Below are positions 41,401-54,499 of a stretch of DNA of 64,000 nt, in pieces. The translations under genes were made by a program, and so were the position numbers. The stretch is from Clavaria fumosa (Eukaryota > Basidiomycota > Agaricomycetes > Agaricales > Clavariaceae). Within the stretch, counting starts at the first letter, position 1. Each line of letters starts with the position of its first letter. Location of the stretch: assembly GCA_951802425.1 (NCBI GenBank), contig OX637797.1, positions 992,001-1,056,000 on the forward strand, in the 5' to 3' direction. Below the pieces are notes generated by a model. That model saw only the letters and a list, made by a program, of their open reading frames with translations. It searched no databases and was not told the origin of the DNA.

Positions 41401-43485
41401 GATGAGCTGTTCTGCCTTGGCATAAAATACCCTACAGACCAAGTCAGGTCGATCTGCTGCAGTCTGTCCTGGAAGTAAAGCATCCTTGACCTCTTGCCAA
41501 TTGGTATTTGCTGTCATAGTGATGAAGAGATCTGCACCACCAAAATGACGATTGATGGCCAAGGAGTCCTGACAGTGTTGGATCATATTACGGGCACTGC
41601 AAGTAAAGGATGAAGGAAGAATGATGCGCTGCCCAAGGTCTGCAAGGTTTGCATCAGCGTTTGCTGCAGCATCCACCAGTCCCTGATACATGTCTGCACG
41701 AAGAACAGTTTGATTGTTGGATACCCAGGTGAGGCGAGACTGTTCTGATGATGCCCATACATCAACAATGAACTCTTGAAACAGGTGGCCAGCTCTGAAG
41801 ATGTGGTCTGACTCATTCTGCCTTGTGAAGAGTCGATATCGGAAGTATTCAGCTTGGGAAATGCATGATCGCTTTCCTCGTCTTGCCACCACATTTCCTG
41901 TCTGAGGGACTTCAGGCTCCTGCCCAGGTGCCAGCAATGCTTCTCCACCCTCTTCAGCCTCTGCCACTTCTCCAGCAGCTCTGAATTCCAGTCTAGGATG
42001 CCAGCTAAGTTGTCCAGTTGGAAAGAGGAGAACAAAATGCAATGAGTGATATATAGGGTTCATCTCATTGATTTGCCTCAACCCCCCTCCTCTGTAAAAC
42101 AACACAATGTCCCTTGGCTGCAGAGCTTGATCACCATCCCCAGGAATAATGATTGCAATTTCATTGGAAGTGGCAGATGGTAGGTTGTACCTTCTCCTAT
42201 CACATTCCTTGTCAAATCGCAGGCCAATCTTGTATTCCTGGTTAGGAGCAAGGTCTCTGAGTTGCTCATGTGCCTGCTTGAACATGGCCACAGAAGGATG
42301 ACATCTATGAAGTACATCTTGCAGGATCTGCATGGTAGTCCTGTCTAATCCAGAGTTATAGCGAGATGCCATTCGATGGTCCAAAGCTTCAGTTGGATCA
42401 TAGATGTACAGTTGGGCAAAGCTTGGAGTGCTGCCAGGGTTGGGAACCAAAGAGCCAGAAATGTGGTGTAAAGCACCTTTGACTTTGTAAAGCCATGGCC
42501 CACCTCCATTGTTAATGGCTTGATCTATCCCAAGCCTTACTCCTGGGCTTTGTCCAACAGATGTCATTGCCAGAGCATTGTTGTAGCGGCGTATATCCTT
42601 CCTGAACTTCTTTGCCTGATCATCTTGACCATGGTATAGGGCCTGGAGTTCTCTAGGCAGAGGATGGAGCAGTGGCAGATCAAGCTTGCCACTGAAGCAG
42701 CACATCCCAAACTGAGGTCTAATTTGAGATGATGTGCTTAATTTCTCCACCATCCAATGTAGGGCTTTGCAGGATGGGCAGACTACATTCATGGGCCCCA
42801 GATTGAAGACTTGGATGTCTTCTTTGTTGAATGGTCTGCGTGCTGGAGGTAAAATCCTAGCAGGCTGAATAGCTGCAGGGGCAGCATTAGCTGCTAGGAT
42901 GGGAGGGATATCTGGTATGGCATCTTGGGCCAAGTATTGTGCAGGATGACGTCCTTGTGGTGGTGCAGCTAACATTGGTGGCAACTGAGCCAATTGTTCA
43001 GCAAGTGGTGCAGGAGGCAGATGATGTGCAGGGGGTTGTCTGCGACGACGTCCTCGTGGTAAGGCTGCAGGCATCTGGGGTACCCAATCAAATTGTGCAG
43101 CAAGAGGTGCAGGAAGATGCTGCTGAGCAGGGATGGGCACTGCAACAAATGGATCTGCTTCATTTTGATTTTGCTGGTTGTGAGCCCTTGCCTGTCTAAA
43201 TAATAGAGGCATTGGAGGAGGAAGGGGTTGTCCTCCTTGAATTCTTGCCACCCTTCGTCTTGGAGGACTCCCTAGCTCCCTGGCAGCTCGTTCCAGCTCC
43301 CTTAGTGCAATCCTTGCACGTTGAGGAGTATTTGGAGGAGGTTCTGACCTGTAGAAAGGGTCAAAACTCCCAAATACCCTGCCCAAGAATGTACTTACAT
43401 AGTGTGTGTTATATGCAAGTAGCACAGCAGGAGAGGCTTGTATTGACAGCCCACAGTCCAATTGTATTGTAAGGCCCCAGTTCAA
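38462..43485 (-). CDS. Helitron A RepHel (HUH Rep nuclease plus Pif1-like helicase)
   Basis: Exons from about 43485 to 40441, 40388 to about 39197 and about 39149 to 38462 join through short introns (first 40440-40389, 52 bp). The exact ATG is uncertain, and the total is about 1,600 residues. The N-terminal Helitron-like domain has a zinc-finger-like CPSCKALHW. The Rep HUH motif is FQKRGLPHMHMIVCLH, and the catalytic tyrosine motif is KYIHKYIYKGHDR. The helicase has Walker A GGTGKTFVYNT, Walker B MIIWDEAPMQ, VVFGGDFQQTLPV, then AMTINKSQGQSVKYVGL and FYVAVSRVTSVQRIKAIW, ending EVLLD. Rep nicks and joins the element ends and the helicase unwinds during rolling-circle transposition. No stop or frameshift was seen, so it may be active. 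Confidence 0.9.
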
Positions 43486-44904
43486 CTTGTATTGTAAAGC
43501 CCACTGTTGTAGTTGTATTGCAATTAATGATTCTGAGCACTTCTATAGGGATTAATAGTCAACACAATTTCAACATCTGTGTATAGAGCAGGACTAACAG
43601 TGTGTTCAAAGCCACTGCCCAATTCACTTTCAAAGCCCACCACAGTAGGTTAGGGCAGGGATGACTATAGTTCAAGCCCAGACTGTAACAAAGCCCAAAT
43701 GATCATCAGTCATTACAACTCTAACACATAAGTTTAGGGCAGGACTGACTATAGTTTAAAACCCACACTCAAATTTGTCTAAGCCCAAAGCATCAACAGT
43801 CAATACAACTACAAAACTTTAGTTTGAAGCAGTACTAACTGTTGTTTCCAAAGCCCACACTCTAATAAAGCCCACAGTTCAATGTTTTCAAAGCCCACAA
43901 TTGTAGTTGTATGGTAATTGATAATGCAAAGCACTATTTGTAACCAGCAATAGTCAGTACAACTTCACCATTAGGTTATAAGTTGTACTAACAGTAGTAA
44001 GAGCGCAAATGACCTTTTCTGTAGGGGGGTTCTATCTTCACCCCCCTACATGGTAGGAAAGCCAGTCCCAGGTAAGAGCCTGGGTCAATATAGCGATATG
44101 TCGTGAATAACTCAGATCTCGCGAACCACTGAAGCAAATAACTTGAAATTTTAACTGTACGTAGATCCTATATGTGTAATCAATCTATCAAATCTTGGTG
44201 CAATTCGGTCCAGAGGTTCTTGAGATATAGCCTAAACAATGTTGGGCTGAAGTGGTAGGTAAGTATTGAGCGATATTTTGGCAAGCTTTTAAGTTAGCTA
44301 AATTCATGAAAATATTATGGTGGATAGTACAGCTATATAGCTATACAGGCCCAAGGTTTGGTGTGATTCTGTTGAGTGGTTGTTGAGGTATAACATAAGA
44401 AGTGCAGAGCAGCCCAGCATTGCAACTGCCACTCCCACAAAAGGAAATCTTGAGTGTAACAATCACATTTTCACTTCATTGCACTTCCATTAAATAAGGT
44501 AAATTTATGTAAATATTACTGTAGGCACTACCCATACCTACCCACCTACCCTCAAAGTCTGGTAAAAGTCCATGTTGGGGTTGCTAAGATATGGCCATAG
44601 AAATTCACTCAGTGCGACTTTTTGGAACGTCGGAGTTTAAAATTGGCACGATGCGGATTTGTTCCCACGGCCGCAATTCTACTCATAAAATCTTGAAAAT
44701 ATTTAGGGAGGGTCTCCTAATGTAGACCTATCTACCTACAAAGTTTCATATAATTCCATCCATTGGTCATTGTGTTCTGAGAAAGTGCACTTACCTGAGT
44801 TTCAAATTGCCAAAACTTCGCACTGTAAATTGCTGACCAATGCTTACATACAATTATTTGTCATATTCTTTGTCAGCGTGGACCATGCTCATTTAATATA
44901 TAGA
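43486..44904 (-). other. Helitron A 5' leader with degenerate repeats
   Basis: Between the RepHel N-terminus and the 5' end lies AT-rich DNA. At 43440-44000 a loose repeat of 'aaagcccac(a/t)', 'aagtttag' and 'gcaggactaac' words recurs every 80-120 bp. The last 350 bp are nearly the same as the 5' end of Helitron C. This region should include the RepHel promoter. No further gene is seen. Confidence 0.55.
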
Positions 44905-45319
44905 CTAGCAAAAACCCTTGCAGACACTGCAAGGAGGAGGAGAAAATGTTAATTGAGAGGTGTACAGATACTGTTAAAAATTTGGTGAAGATTAGCCCAT
45001 TGGTTGCAGAGCTATGAATATTTCTGTGTAATCATAAGCAGTTATTTTCTTTTTGAGTGAAGATTACATGAATTTATTACATAAGATTAGTCAGATCTGC
45101 ACTTAAGTATTTTAAAAAGAAAGAGAAATGCATGGCTATCAGTGGTTATTTCAGTATTGTAATCATCATTGACATGGGAAAAGTCATGTAGTTTTCATTC
45201 TCACACCTCCAAATCTGATGAGTGGTTATTGAACTATAAGCAGATTACATAAATGTATTACATAAAATTGGTGTAGTTAAGTATTTTAAAAAGAAAAAGA
45301 GAAATATATGGCACAGCTA

Positions 45320-48300
45320 TCAGTCCAACAATACTTCAGTATATACAATGTTCTTGGTTACAGGCTGGGGGGAAGTATGAGTCCAAATGGCCTTGATCCT
45401 ATTCACTGATGTCACCCTTGATACTGCCACATAAAACTGTCCATGAGTGAAGACAGGAGTCTGCAAAGCCAATCCAACATGCTTCACTGATTGCCCTTGA
45501 GACTTGTTGATGGTCATGGCAAAGGCAACACAGACAGGGAACTGACGTCGACGAAGCTGAAATGGGAGCTGGAGGTCTGATGGAGAGAGAGTAATGCGAG
45601 GTATAAGGATGCACTGCCCAGCATTGTCCCCACTCAAAAGTCTGACCTCAAGCACCCTCCTGGTCATTTTGGTCAAGATCCCTCTGGTCCCATTGCACAC
45701 CCCTTGGCCAGGATTAAGGTTCCTCAAGATCATTAAAGGACAGCCAAGCTTCAGAGTCAATTCAGCTAAGGGAAGGCCAGAAGCATTGATGGCATTGAGG
45801 TACTCCACAGGATATAGGATTGAGTCCTGCTCATCACCTCTTGATTCAATAGAGTCTGCACAAATAAATGTTTGTGCATCTCCAGGAAAGCTCTGCAGGA
45901 CATGAGCATTGATCCTGTGTACATCCTCATTTCTGGCAGTGAGCAGCATCCTCTCACAAAAGTAGTTGTCAGGAGGGTGGGGGAGCTGATCAATTTCAGG
46001 GTATGTGGAGTGCACCAAGGACTGCAGGCTGTTCTCTGCACAGTGGAAGGAGTCAGGGAGAGTGACATTGTCATCTGTATCTGTGTGTTTCCCATGTCCT
46101 ACATCCAATTGCCACTGAGCAAAGTCTTGCTCAGCAGCATCCAAGCCCAGCCTCATGTTCCTCTTGAGGGTGATGATGGAGAGCTGCCTCCAGAAGGTTG
46201 ACCTTTGAATGCAAGCACTCACAATTTGAGGCCTGGAACCTCTGACAATGACTGGCAGAGTCTGCTGGAAATCACCACCAAAGACCACAGTGAGACCTCC
46301 AAATAACCTGTCACAGGCCCTAATGTCCTTCAGAGTGTTGTTGACTGCCTCTGGAATGTGACGATGTTGCATGGGCACCTCATCCCAGATGATTAAGTGA
46401 GCTGCCTGGAAGAGCTCTGCCTCCATACTATTCCTCTTGATTGCACAGGTAGAGGATTCATGAACCTGAAGTGGAATCTTGAACCTGGAATGGGAAGTCC
46501 TTCCACCCTTTAGAAGCAAAGCAGCAATTCCAGAGGAGGCCACACAAATCACAATCTTCCCTTGGGCTCTGAATGCATGACAGAGTGTGTTGTAAACAAA
46601 AGTTTTTCCAGTTCCACCAGGGCCATTAAGAAAGAAGCAATGTCCAGACTTGGAGGTGACTGCATCCATGATCTGAGCAAATGCATGCCTTTGCTCCTCA
46701 TTGAGCATGGGAATCTGCTCGTCTGCCAAGCTCTGCTCCTGGACCACATCATAGTCACACTGCTCTGCAATAAGCCTATTGCCCACCAAATGCTGCCAGT
46801 CCATGTGGGGGAGGGGCATGGGAGGATAGTCTGAGAGAGACTTGTTGCTGGAGTGCAGCAAAATGTCAATGAGGTGGAGACCATAATCAAAGGCATCCTC
46901 TTCAGTAGGGTTATCCCTGCCAAGTCTCCTAAGGGTATGCCTCAGATCATCACATACAAACTCCCTGAATTGCATCCACAGCTGCTCAGGATGAGCAGGC
47001 TGACAGTCTCTGAGGATGATGGCAAAGAGAGACCTGAGCTGCTTCCCAGTCTGCATGGTGCTGGCATCCTGCAAACAGAGAATCCACTCATTGTCATCTT
47101 CCAAGAACCCTCTAGCCATGCAAGAGGCCTTAAATGTGGGATGGACAGTGCCATTGAAGGTGAGGAGGTCCTCAAAGGATGTAGCACCCTATCAAGCAAA
47201 TTCATTAGCATTATGAAGCCAATTACAGTGTCAAGGAGACTGTCTGACCTTGACTGCAGTCAACAAAGTCCTGAGGTAGAAGCGCTCTCCAGCAGATGGT
47301 GGAACATAGTACATTCTCCCAATTGCAAAGCCTCTAGATCTGGGCTTCCACATTTTCCTACTGGCCAACCAAGTAAACCTTTGAGGAAACTCATGGTAGA
47401 GAAGGTTCTTGGCATCCTCATATCTGGCATTGGCCTTGAAGTATGCAGTAAGTGTGGTGTCTTTGTCTGCAGCCTTGGCAATGACCTCCTGAATGTCTCT
47501 CTGCTGGTCTGAGTTCCAAGTGACACATTGCTGGCCAGGAAGGTGGATGGAGAGCCTAACAACATTGGGAATCTCTCCATGCATGTCAAACATCATCAAC
47601 CTCCAGAAGGCCTCATGAGTGCCCACCCATCTGGCATCCAGGTAGAGCCTGACTTCATCATCACAGGTGCCAAATTGCATAGAGATACGATCATGTCCTT
47701 TGTAGATGTACTTGAAAATGTACTTGAAGGACTTGATGCTGATGACACATTCGACATTGAAATGGCACCTGTACTTGCGCAGAAGGAATGGACAGTGTGG
47801 CACAACCCAGCGATTGTCAACCTGGCATCCCCTCACTTCATGCAGCCTTCCATTATGTCGACGTTGGTAAGCAACATAGGAATCATCAGAGATGGTGGTC
47901 TGATCCCTAAAAGGCTTTGGAAAATTCTTAGCACAGCTGCCATTCTCCATGCAAGGGGCATTGGGGTTGAGAGCACCACAGGGACCATGCACCATATACT
48001 TTTTCACCAAGGCATACAGCTCTGGATCCTCCTCTGGGTCAGGGAACTCTGCAGAGAGCATAGAATTTACATCCTCTGGAGTGTGCAATTTGTGGTTGTG
48101 GTGGAGTATGATGATCATGTGAATATGGGGGAGATTGCGCTTCTGGAACTCAATGGTGTACACATAGGCCTGCACCTCACCAAGAATTTTCTGCTTAGTG
48201 ATGTCATTAATGAAGTCCTGGACCCTGGCATGGAAGACTCTGGAGACCAAGTCAAATCTCTCTGCAGGTGTCTGGCCTTGGAGGAGAGCTGCCACTACCT

Positions 48301-50035
48301 CAGGGGAATTGGGATCCACAGTGAAGGTGATAAAGAGATCAGCACCATGGAAATGCCTGTTAATTGCCAGAGCATCCTGACAGTACTGGATCATATTGCG
48401 AGTGCTGCCAGAGAAAGAGGAAGGCAGGATGATACGCTGACCCAACTGAGCACTGTCAGTATCAGCATTGGCAACAGCATCCACCAGGCCTTGGTAAACA
48501 TCAGACCTGATTGACTTCTGGTTGTGGGAGATCCAGTAGAGTCTTGACTGCTCTGTGGCAGCCCACATATCAACCACAAATTCTTGGAAGAGAGCACCTG
48601 CTCTGAAGAGATGATCAGACTCATCCACCCTGGGGAAGAGCCTAAAGCGAAAATATTCTGCCTGGGACATATACTTGGGTCTCCTTCTGCTAGTGATTGC
48701 ATGACCTGTTGCAGCATTTCCAGGCTCCTGTCCAGGAGCATGAAGAGCCTCTTCTCCAAAGTCCACATCCACATTGTTATCAAGTGCAGCAGCTGCAGTC
48801 CTAGACCCCCTCCCTGTGGTGCCATACTCCAGCTGAGGGTGCCATCCCAATTGGCCAGTAGGGAAGAGTAGCACAAAATGCAATGAGTGATAGATTGGGT
48901 TCATGTCATTGATTTGTCTGAGCCCACCACCTCTGAGGAAGAGAACAATATCCCTTGGCTGCAACTCCTGATCACCATCACCAGGAATGATGACAGCAAT
49001 CTCATTACATCCAGAGGTAGGAAGGTTGTATCTCCTCCTGTCACAGGTCCTATCAAATCTAAGGCCAATCTGGAAGTTTTGCTCTGCAGTGATATTCCTC
49101 AGCTGCTGATATGCTTGCTTGAAGATTGCCACAGAAGGATGGGTCCTGTACAGAATGTTCTGCAAGGTCTGCATTGTATACCTGTCCAACCCAGTGTTGT
49201 ATTGGGATGCCATGCGATGGTCTAGAGCTTCCATAGGATCATAGATGTAGAGTTGGGCAAAAGCAGGCGCAACTCCAGGATTTGGAATGAGAGATCCAGC
49301 AATGTGATGCAGAGCTCCCTTGACCTTGTAAACTTTGGGACCATGACCATCATTGAGGGAATTATCCACCCCAAGCCTAATTCCAGGACTCTGACCAACA
49401 GAAGTCATGGCCAGAGCATTATTGTACCTCCTGATATTCTTTCTGAAGGCCTTGGAAATGTTATCTTGGCCATGATAGAGCTGATGCAATTCAGGAGGTA
49501 GAGGCTGCAGGTGGGGTATGAAGATTTTGCCACTGTAACAGCACATCCCAAACTTAGGGAAGTGGTTGGGTGAATTGACCAGTTTCTCTGATATCCAGTG
49601 CAAGGCTCCACATGATGGACAGGGAATGTTCATAGAGCCAAGGTCAGATCTCTGCACCAGGTCATTCCTATTGAATGGTCTTCTTGACAAAGGGAATAGC
49701 TGATGAATAGGCTGCAGATCCTGATGAGGTGGCCCTTGAGGTGGCAGTGCAGGTGGAAGGACAGGAGCTGAATGTTGAAGGATTGATGGACCTGGGTGGG
49801 GTGGTAGCACAGCATATTGTGCTGCAAGTTCTCCTCCACTCAGAACTGTCCTTGGATGATGCCCTCTGTCTGGGTATGTCTCCAACTCCCTTTCTAACAT
49901 CCTGGCTTGCCGCTGGATTTCTCGGAGTGCAGCTCTGGCCATTTCAGGTGTATTAGGAGGAGTTACAGACCTGCCAAAGATAGTAAAGACTTGGCCAGAA
50001 GTTAAGATCAAAGTGACACTTACATTTTTTGACAA
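45320..50035 (-). CDS. Helitron B RepHel (HUH Rep nuclease plus Pif1-like helicase)
   Basis: Two main exons (about 50035-47249 and 47188-45320) join through a 60-bp intron (47248-47189, AAG|GTCAGA..GATAG|GGTGC) at the same protein position as in Helitron A, giving about 1,550 residues. Motifs are CPSCGALHWISEKL, the HUH site FQKRNLPHIHMIIILHH, the tyrosine motif KYIFKYIYKGHDR, Walker A GGTGKTFVYNTLCHAF, Walker B LIIWDEVPMQHRHI, VVFGGDFQQTLPVI, INKSQGQSVKHVGL, FYVAVSRVTS and the terminal EVLLD. The protein is homologous to A's but differs widely. It lacks A's third intron (PEIDQLPHPP is continuous). No stops interrupt it. The N-terminal start is uncertain. Confidence 0.9.
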
Positions 50036-50959
50036 AGGAGGAAAAATACAAAGATAGATACAAATAAAAAATGCAGGCAGATTTCAGAAGAGTCTGAAAA
50101 GCACAGACTCAAGTTCAATATAGGTGCAATGGCAGCATGTCAAGTAGAACACACCTTTGAATCAGAGAGCAATGATTTGCACACAAAAGTGATCAAGATT
50201 GTTGAAAGTGGCACCTCGTGTGCACACAGACTGAGTCTTCGTCTTTCACCAGCAGTCCTGTCCTCTTAGGCTGCTCTACTCTTTCTTCTTCTTTCACTTC
50301 TCAGTCTTCTTCTTTCACCCAGTGGTCCAGTCCTCTTTGGCCACTCTCTACCAGCAAGCCAGGAAGCCAGGAATCCAGACACTCTCTGCAATCCCCTCCT
50401 GAGTGTGTCTTTGGGAAATCACCGCAAGGCAGTGTCAGTTATATGCTTATTGACCTCTCGTGTCACCCCTTTTCTGCAAGGCAGGTGGAAGTGACTGTGA
50501 GAAGGTAGTAAAAGCCAACAGTGAGGAATGAACCTCAAGCTGAGGCAAAACTTAAGCACTGTGACACCTGCAGAGTGTAAGAGGCCCAGTCTGCTCCAAA
50601 GGAACAGGGTTTGGCAGCAGCAAACTAAGGCTGTGCAGGTAGGCTTCACACTCAATAGGCTTGTTCACTGAAATCCACACTCAGTCTGAGAAAGCACCAG
50701 AGCAGAGAAATAGAACACCCCAGCCAGAGAGGGGCAGGCACGGCACCCCAGCCAGGGAGGGGCAGGCACGGCAGGCACAAAGTTAGAGGAGGACAGGAAA
50801 GCAGAGTGGGGTGGGGAGGGTAGGGGCCACAGGAGATGGTGGTGGTGAAGAAGAAGGAGCGGTTCGCACTGGCCCCTTACATCTGCTCACAATTTGTATT
50901 ACTCCTGTGTCACCTGCTCCTGCCAAAGACAAAGGGGCTAATTTTTTTAAATTTAAATA

Positions 50960-53080
50960 ATTTAACTATTTACATCTGTAGAGAGGGGAGACAGCACCGC
51001 CCACCCCTAGGCAAAGAGGGGAGAGAGAGGGCGAGGGTGCCCCCGCGGCCGCCACACCTATCCCCTCCGTCGTCACCGTCCCTGTCGTCGCCCCCGTCGT
51101 CGCTCCTGTCGCCATTGTCGTCACCTGGGAGGTGGGAGAAGAGAGACAGGAGGGAGGGAGAGAGGGAGGGCGGAACGCACCAGCCGTCGCCGTCGTCGCC
51201 GCCTGTCGCCATCCATCGCCGCTAGCTAACTTATGCCGCCGCGAGGAGAGGGAGAGAGGGAGAGGGAGGAGAGGGAGGCGCGGGAGAGGGAGGAGGGTGA
51301 GGTGAGAGGGATAGGGTACCCTGGCGGCCGCCGTCACCGTCGTCACATTGCTGTCCAAAATTGAAAAATTGAAAGAAAAAAAAAAAGCGGACACACCTGG
51401 AGAGAGAAGGGGGGAAAGGTGAGGGTGCAGCCTCCGCCGTCGTCATCGTCGTCGCGCCACTGCTGCCGCTGCCGCTGAAGGAGAGGGAGAGTGAGAGCTA
51501 CCGACGGCGGCGGTTGCCGTTGTCGCAGCCGCCGTCGCCTCCGTCACCGTTGTCGCGGCCGCCGTCGCCTCCATTGCCGTTGTCGCGGCCACCGTCGCCT
51601 CCGTCGCCCTCGTCTCTGTCGCCGTTATCGCGGCCGCCGTCGTCTCCGTGGCCGTTGTCGCCTCCACCGTCGCCGCCATGGCCTCCGTCGTCGCTGTCGT
51701 CGCCCTGTCGTCGTTCGCCGTCATCGCTTGGGGCAGGGAGGTGAGGAGAGAGAGGAAAGAGATGGAGAAGATGGAAAGGGAAAGGGAGGACGCACCTCGG
51801 GGCAGCGGCGGTGTTCCTGCCGTTGCCGCTGACGTCGAGAGGAAGAGAGGAGAGGGAGGGAGAGGCGCCATCGTCTGTCGTCGTCCGGCTTCGTCCGTTA
51901 CCTGTAAATAGTGAAATAAAAATAAAAAAGTGAAATGAAAATGAAAAAGATATGGGGGAGGGCGCACCTGGTAGTTCCCACCCGTCGCCGCCGTTGTCGT
52001 CTGGGGAGTGGGAGGGGAGAGAGAGGGGAGGGTAGAGAGAGGAAGGAGAGAGAGAGGGAGGAGAGGGTGAGGGTGCTCCCACCGCCGCTGCCATTGCTGC
52101 CGCTGCTGCTGTTGCCGCCACCGCTGTTGCCGCCGTCGCCGTCTGGGGGAAAGAAGAGAGGGGGGAGAGAGAAGGAGAGAGGGGGAGAGGGGGAGAGAGA
52201 GGAGGAAGAGGAGAGAAAGAAAGGATACGGCGGCGGGGGCGGCCGCTCTCGCCGTCGTCGCGTCGCTGTCCGAAAATTAAAACCAAAAAAACAAACTCAC
52301 AAAAAAACAAAAAAAGCAGCGGACGTACCCTCGACGTCGTCGCCATCACCCCCCTTACCCCATCATCACCCCCCTTTCCCCATCACTCTCCTTCTCTCGC
52401 CTTTCTCCCGTTCCGCCACCGCCGCCGTCACCAGGGAAAGGGAGAGGGGGCCTAGGGAGAGGCCGAGCCTGCCGCCGCGAGGAGACGGAGAGCGGGATAG
52501 GGAGGTGAGGGAGAAGAAGGTGAGGGAGAAGAAGGTGAGGGAGGAGGGTGAAGTGAGGGAGAGAGGGTACCGGCGCCGTCGCCGCCGCCGTCACCATCGT
52601 TGCGTCGCTGTCCAAAATGAAAAAATGAAAGAAAAAAAAACGGAAAATACAGCGGACGTACCGGTCCCTCGACATCGTCGCCGTCACCCACCTATCCCCC
52701 TTTCATCTTTCGCCTTACCCTCCTCGTCGTTAGTTACGCCGTCGCCGCCATCGCCGTCGTCGTCTCCCGGAAGGAAAAGGGGCTGAAAAAGAAAGAGGGG
52801 CCAAAGGAGAGGCCGAGGGTGCCGCTGCGAGCAGAGGGAGAGCGGGAATGAGAGGGAGGAGGCAGAAGGGAGAGAGATAGGGTACCGCGTCGGCCACCGT
52901 CACCGTCGTCGCACCGCTGTCCGACAATTAAAAATGAGAAATAAAGAAAATGAAGCAGACGTACCTGTCCCTCGACGTCGTCGCCGTCACCCCCCCTTCC
53001 CCCCCTTCTTCTGTCGCCTTCCCCTCGTCGTGGTTGGTTATGCCGCCCTCGCCATCGCCGTCGCCGTCTCCTGGAAGAAA
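50960..53080 (-). other. GC-rich block with five regularly spaced intron-like AT segments, inside Helitron B
   Basis: Runs of GCC/GTC/CGT triplets alternate with five A-rich segments at about 51350-51399, 51898-51970, 52265-52330, 52607-52662 and 52915-52965. Read on the minus strand each begins GTACGT, GTGTGT or GTGCGC and ends ACAG, and most share a GTCCGCT..GGACAG frame. This looks like repeated exon-intron units. The intervening 'exons' would encode Asp/Gly/Arg or Ser/Pro/Leu low-complexity peptides depending on frame, so I name no protein. It could be a captured and amplified gene piece. Confidence 0.5.
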
Positions 53081-53649
53081 AAAGGGGCTTAATTAAAAAA
53101 AACCCAAATGTAATGAAATTGTGGTACAATTTCCTTGGTGACCCCTCACAGAGGGTTATTACAAAGTTTGGGAGGGAGGGGAGGGCTGAGTGGTGAAGGG
53201 TGAGCGACGTGAAGTGAGCGAGGGAGGTGGGGGAGACGAAGAGGAGGGGAATAGGGGTGGCAACCGCAAGCCGCGTTGTGGCCGGCCCAAATGACGACAT
53301 CACATGACCCCCATAATTTCGAAAATTTGCCTCATTTTCACCCTCACAGCTCAATTACAGCATGTCAAGTCATAGAAATAGTACAGGGGACAGATCTTAT
53401 AAGGGCCTACAACTTTGCCACTTGGACCTTGAATGGCTTCATGCTCTGTGTAGATCTAAACATTGAGGCAGCTGAGTTTGAAATGCCCCCAAGAAGCGAA
53501 TGGGCTCCCCTGCCTTTGCAAATGTAGGTCCAAACCTGAAAATATTTACTGAGCCTCATTAGATATGGACCTACCTGCAGACCAAGTCCCATGGGAATCC
53601 ATGTAGTAGATTGAGTGACTTAGACTGGATTTAAAAGTGGGAGGTGGGT

Positions 53650-54499
53650 GATGCATGCGACGTTTTGGAATGTCGGAGTTTGAAATTAGCCCGACGCGGA
53701 TGGGTTCCCATCCCTGCAGTTCGACTGATAAAATCCTGGGAATATTCAGGGAGGGTCTCCTGATAGGGGCCCATGTACCTATCCAATTTCATCCATTTCC
53801 ATGCATGGGTGGTGGAGGGGTTTGGAAAAGTCAAATGGTCCCCCTAGCTGAGTTTAAAACCCCCAAGAATGCGATGGGGTTCCCCAGCCTCTGGAAAAAC
53901 AGGTAAAATCCTAGAAAAAATTGATGGACCCTAATGACATGGGGACCTCACCCACAGACCCAGTTTGAAGTGAATCCATGTACTGAAATGGGGGAGAACC
54001 TGAGTTTCAAATAGCTGCTGAGTCAGAAATTACAAATAAGCACTTTCCCACGGTCGTCCTCATTTAATAAGGAGGATGCATGCGACGTTTTGGAATGTCG
54101 GAGTTTGAAATTAGCCCGACGCGGATGGGTTCCCATCCCTGCAGTTCGACTGATAAAATCCTGGGAATATTCAGGGAGGGTCTCCTGATAGGGGCCCATG
54201 TACCTATCCAATTTCATCCATTTCCATGCATGGGTGGTGGAGGGGTTTGGAAAAGTCAAATGGTCCCCCTAGCTGAGTTTAAAACCCCCAAGAATGCGAT
54301 GGGGTTCCCCAGCCTCTGGAAAAACAGGTAAAATCCTAGAAAAAATTGATGGACCCTAATGACATGGGGACCTCACCCACAGACCCAGTTTGAAGTGAAT
54401 CCATGTACTGAAATGGGGGAGAACCTGAGTTTCAAATAGCTGCTGAGTCAGAAATTACAAATAAGCACTTTCCCACGGTCGTCCTCATTTAATAAGGAG
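53650..54499. repeat. Perfect tandem duplication (2 x 425 bp) at the 5' end of Helitron B
   Basis: 53650-54074 and 54075-54499 look the same base for base. Each unit runs from 'gatgcatgcgacg' to 'ctcatttaataaggag', that is, it includes the element's 5' terminus. Only the outer copy is followed by A, giving the TC start on the minus strand. The inner one reads CCTCC.. instead. Confidence 0.92.

Larger units (their letters stand above)
38151..44904 (-). mobile_element. Helitron A, autonomous, 6754 bp
   Basis: On the minus strand the element starts TCTATATATTAAATGAGC (from 44904) and ends CTAG (38154-38151). Eleven bases inside the end is a perfect hairpin, stem CCTTGCAG / CTGCAAGG with a 3-nt loop (38162-38180). 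A 5' TC, a subterminal hairpin and a CTRR end are Helitron hallmarks. The base after CTAG is T, as expected for insertion into A|T. It carries a full-length RepHel gene. Its 5' end touches the CTAG of Helitron B with no base between. Confidence 0.92.

Noticed and set aside
51498..52786. Long Gly/Asp, Arg/Arg and Ser/Pro ORFs on both strands
   Set aside because: The GC-rich triplet repeats keep several frames open by composition. I keep only the intron-like pattern as an observation and do not call a protein.
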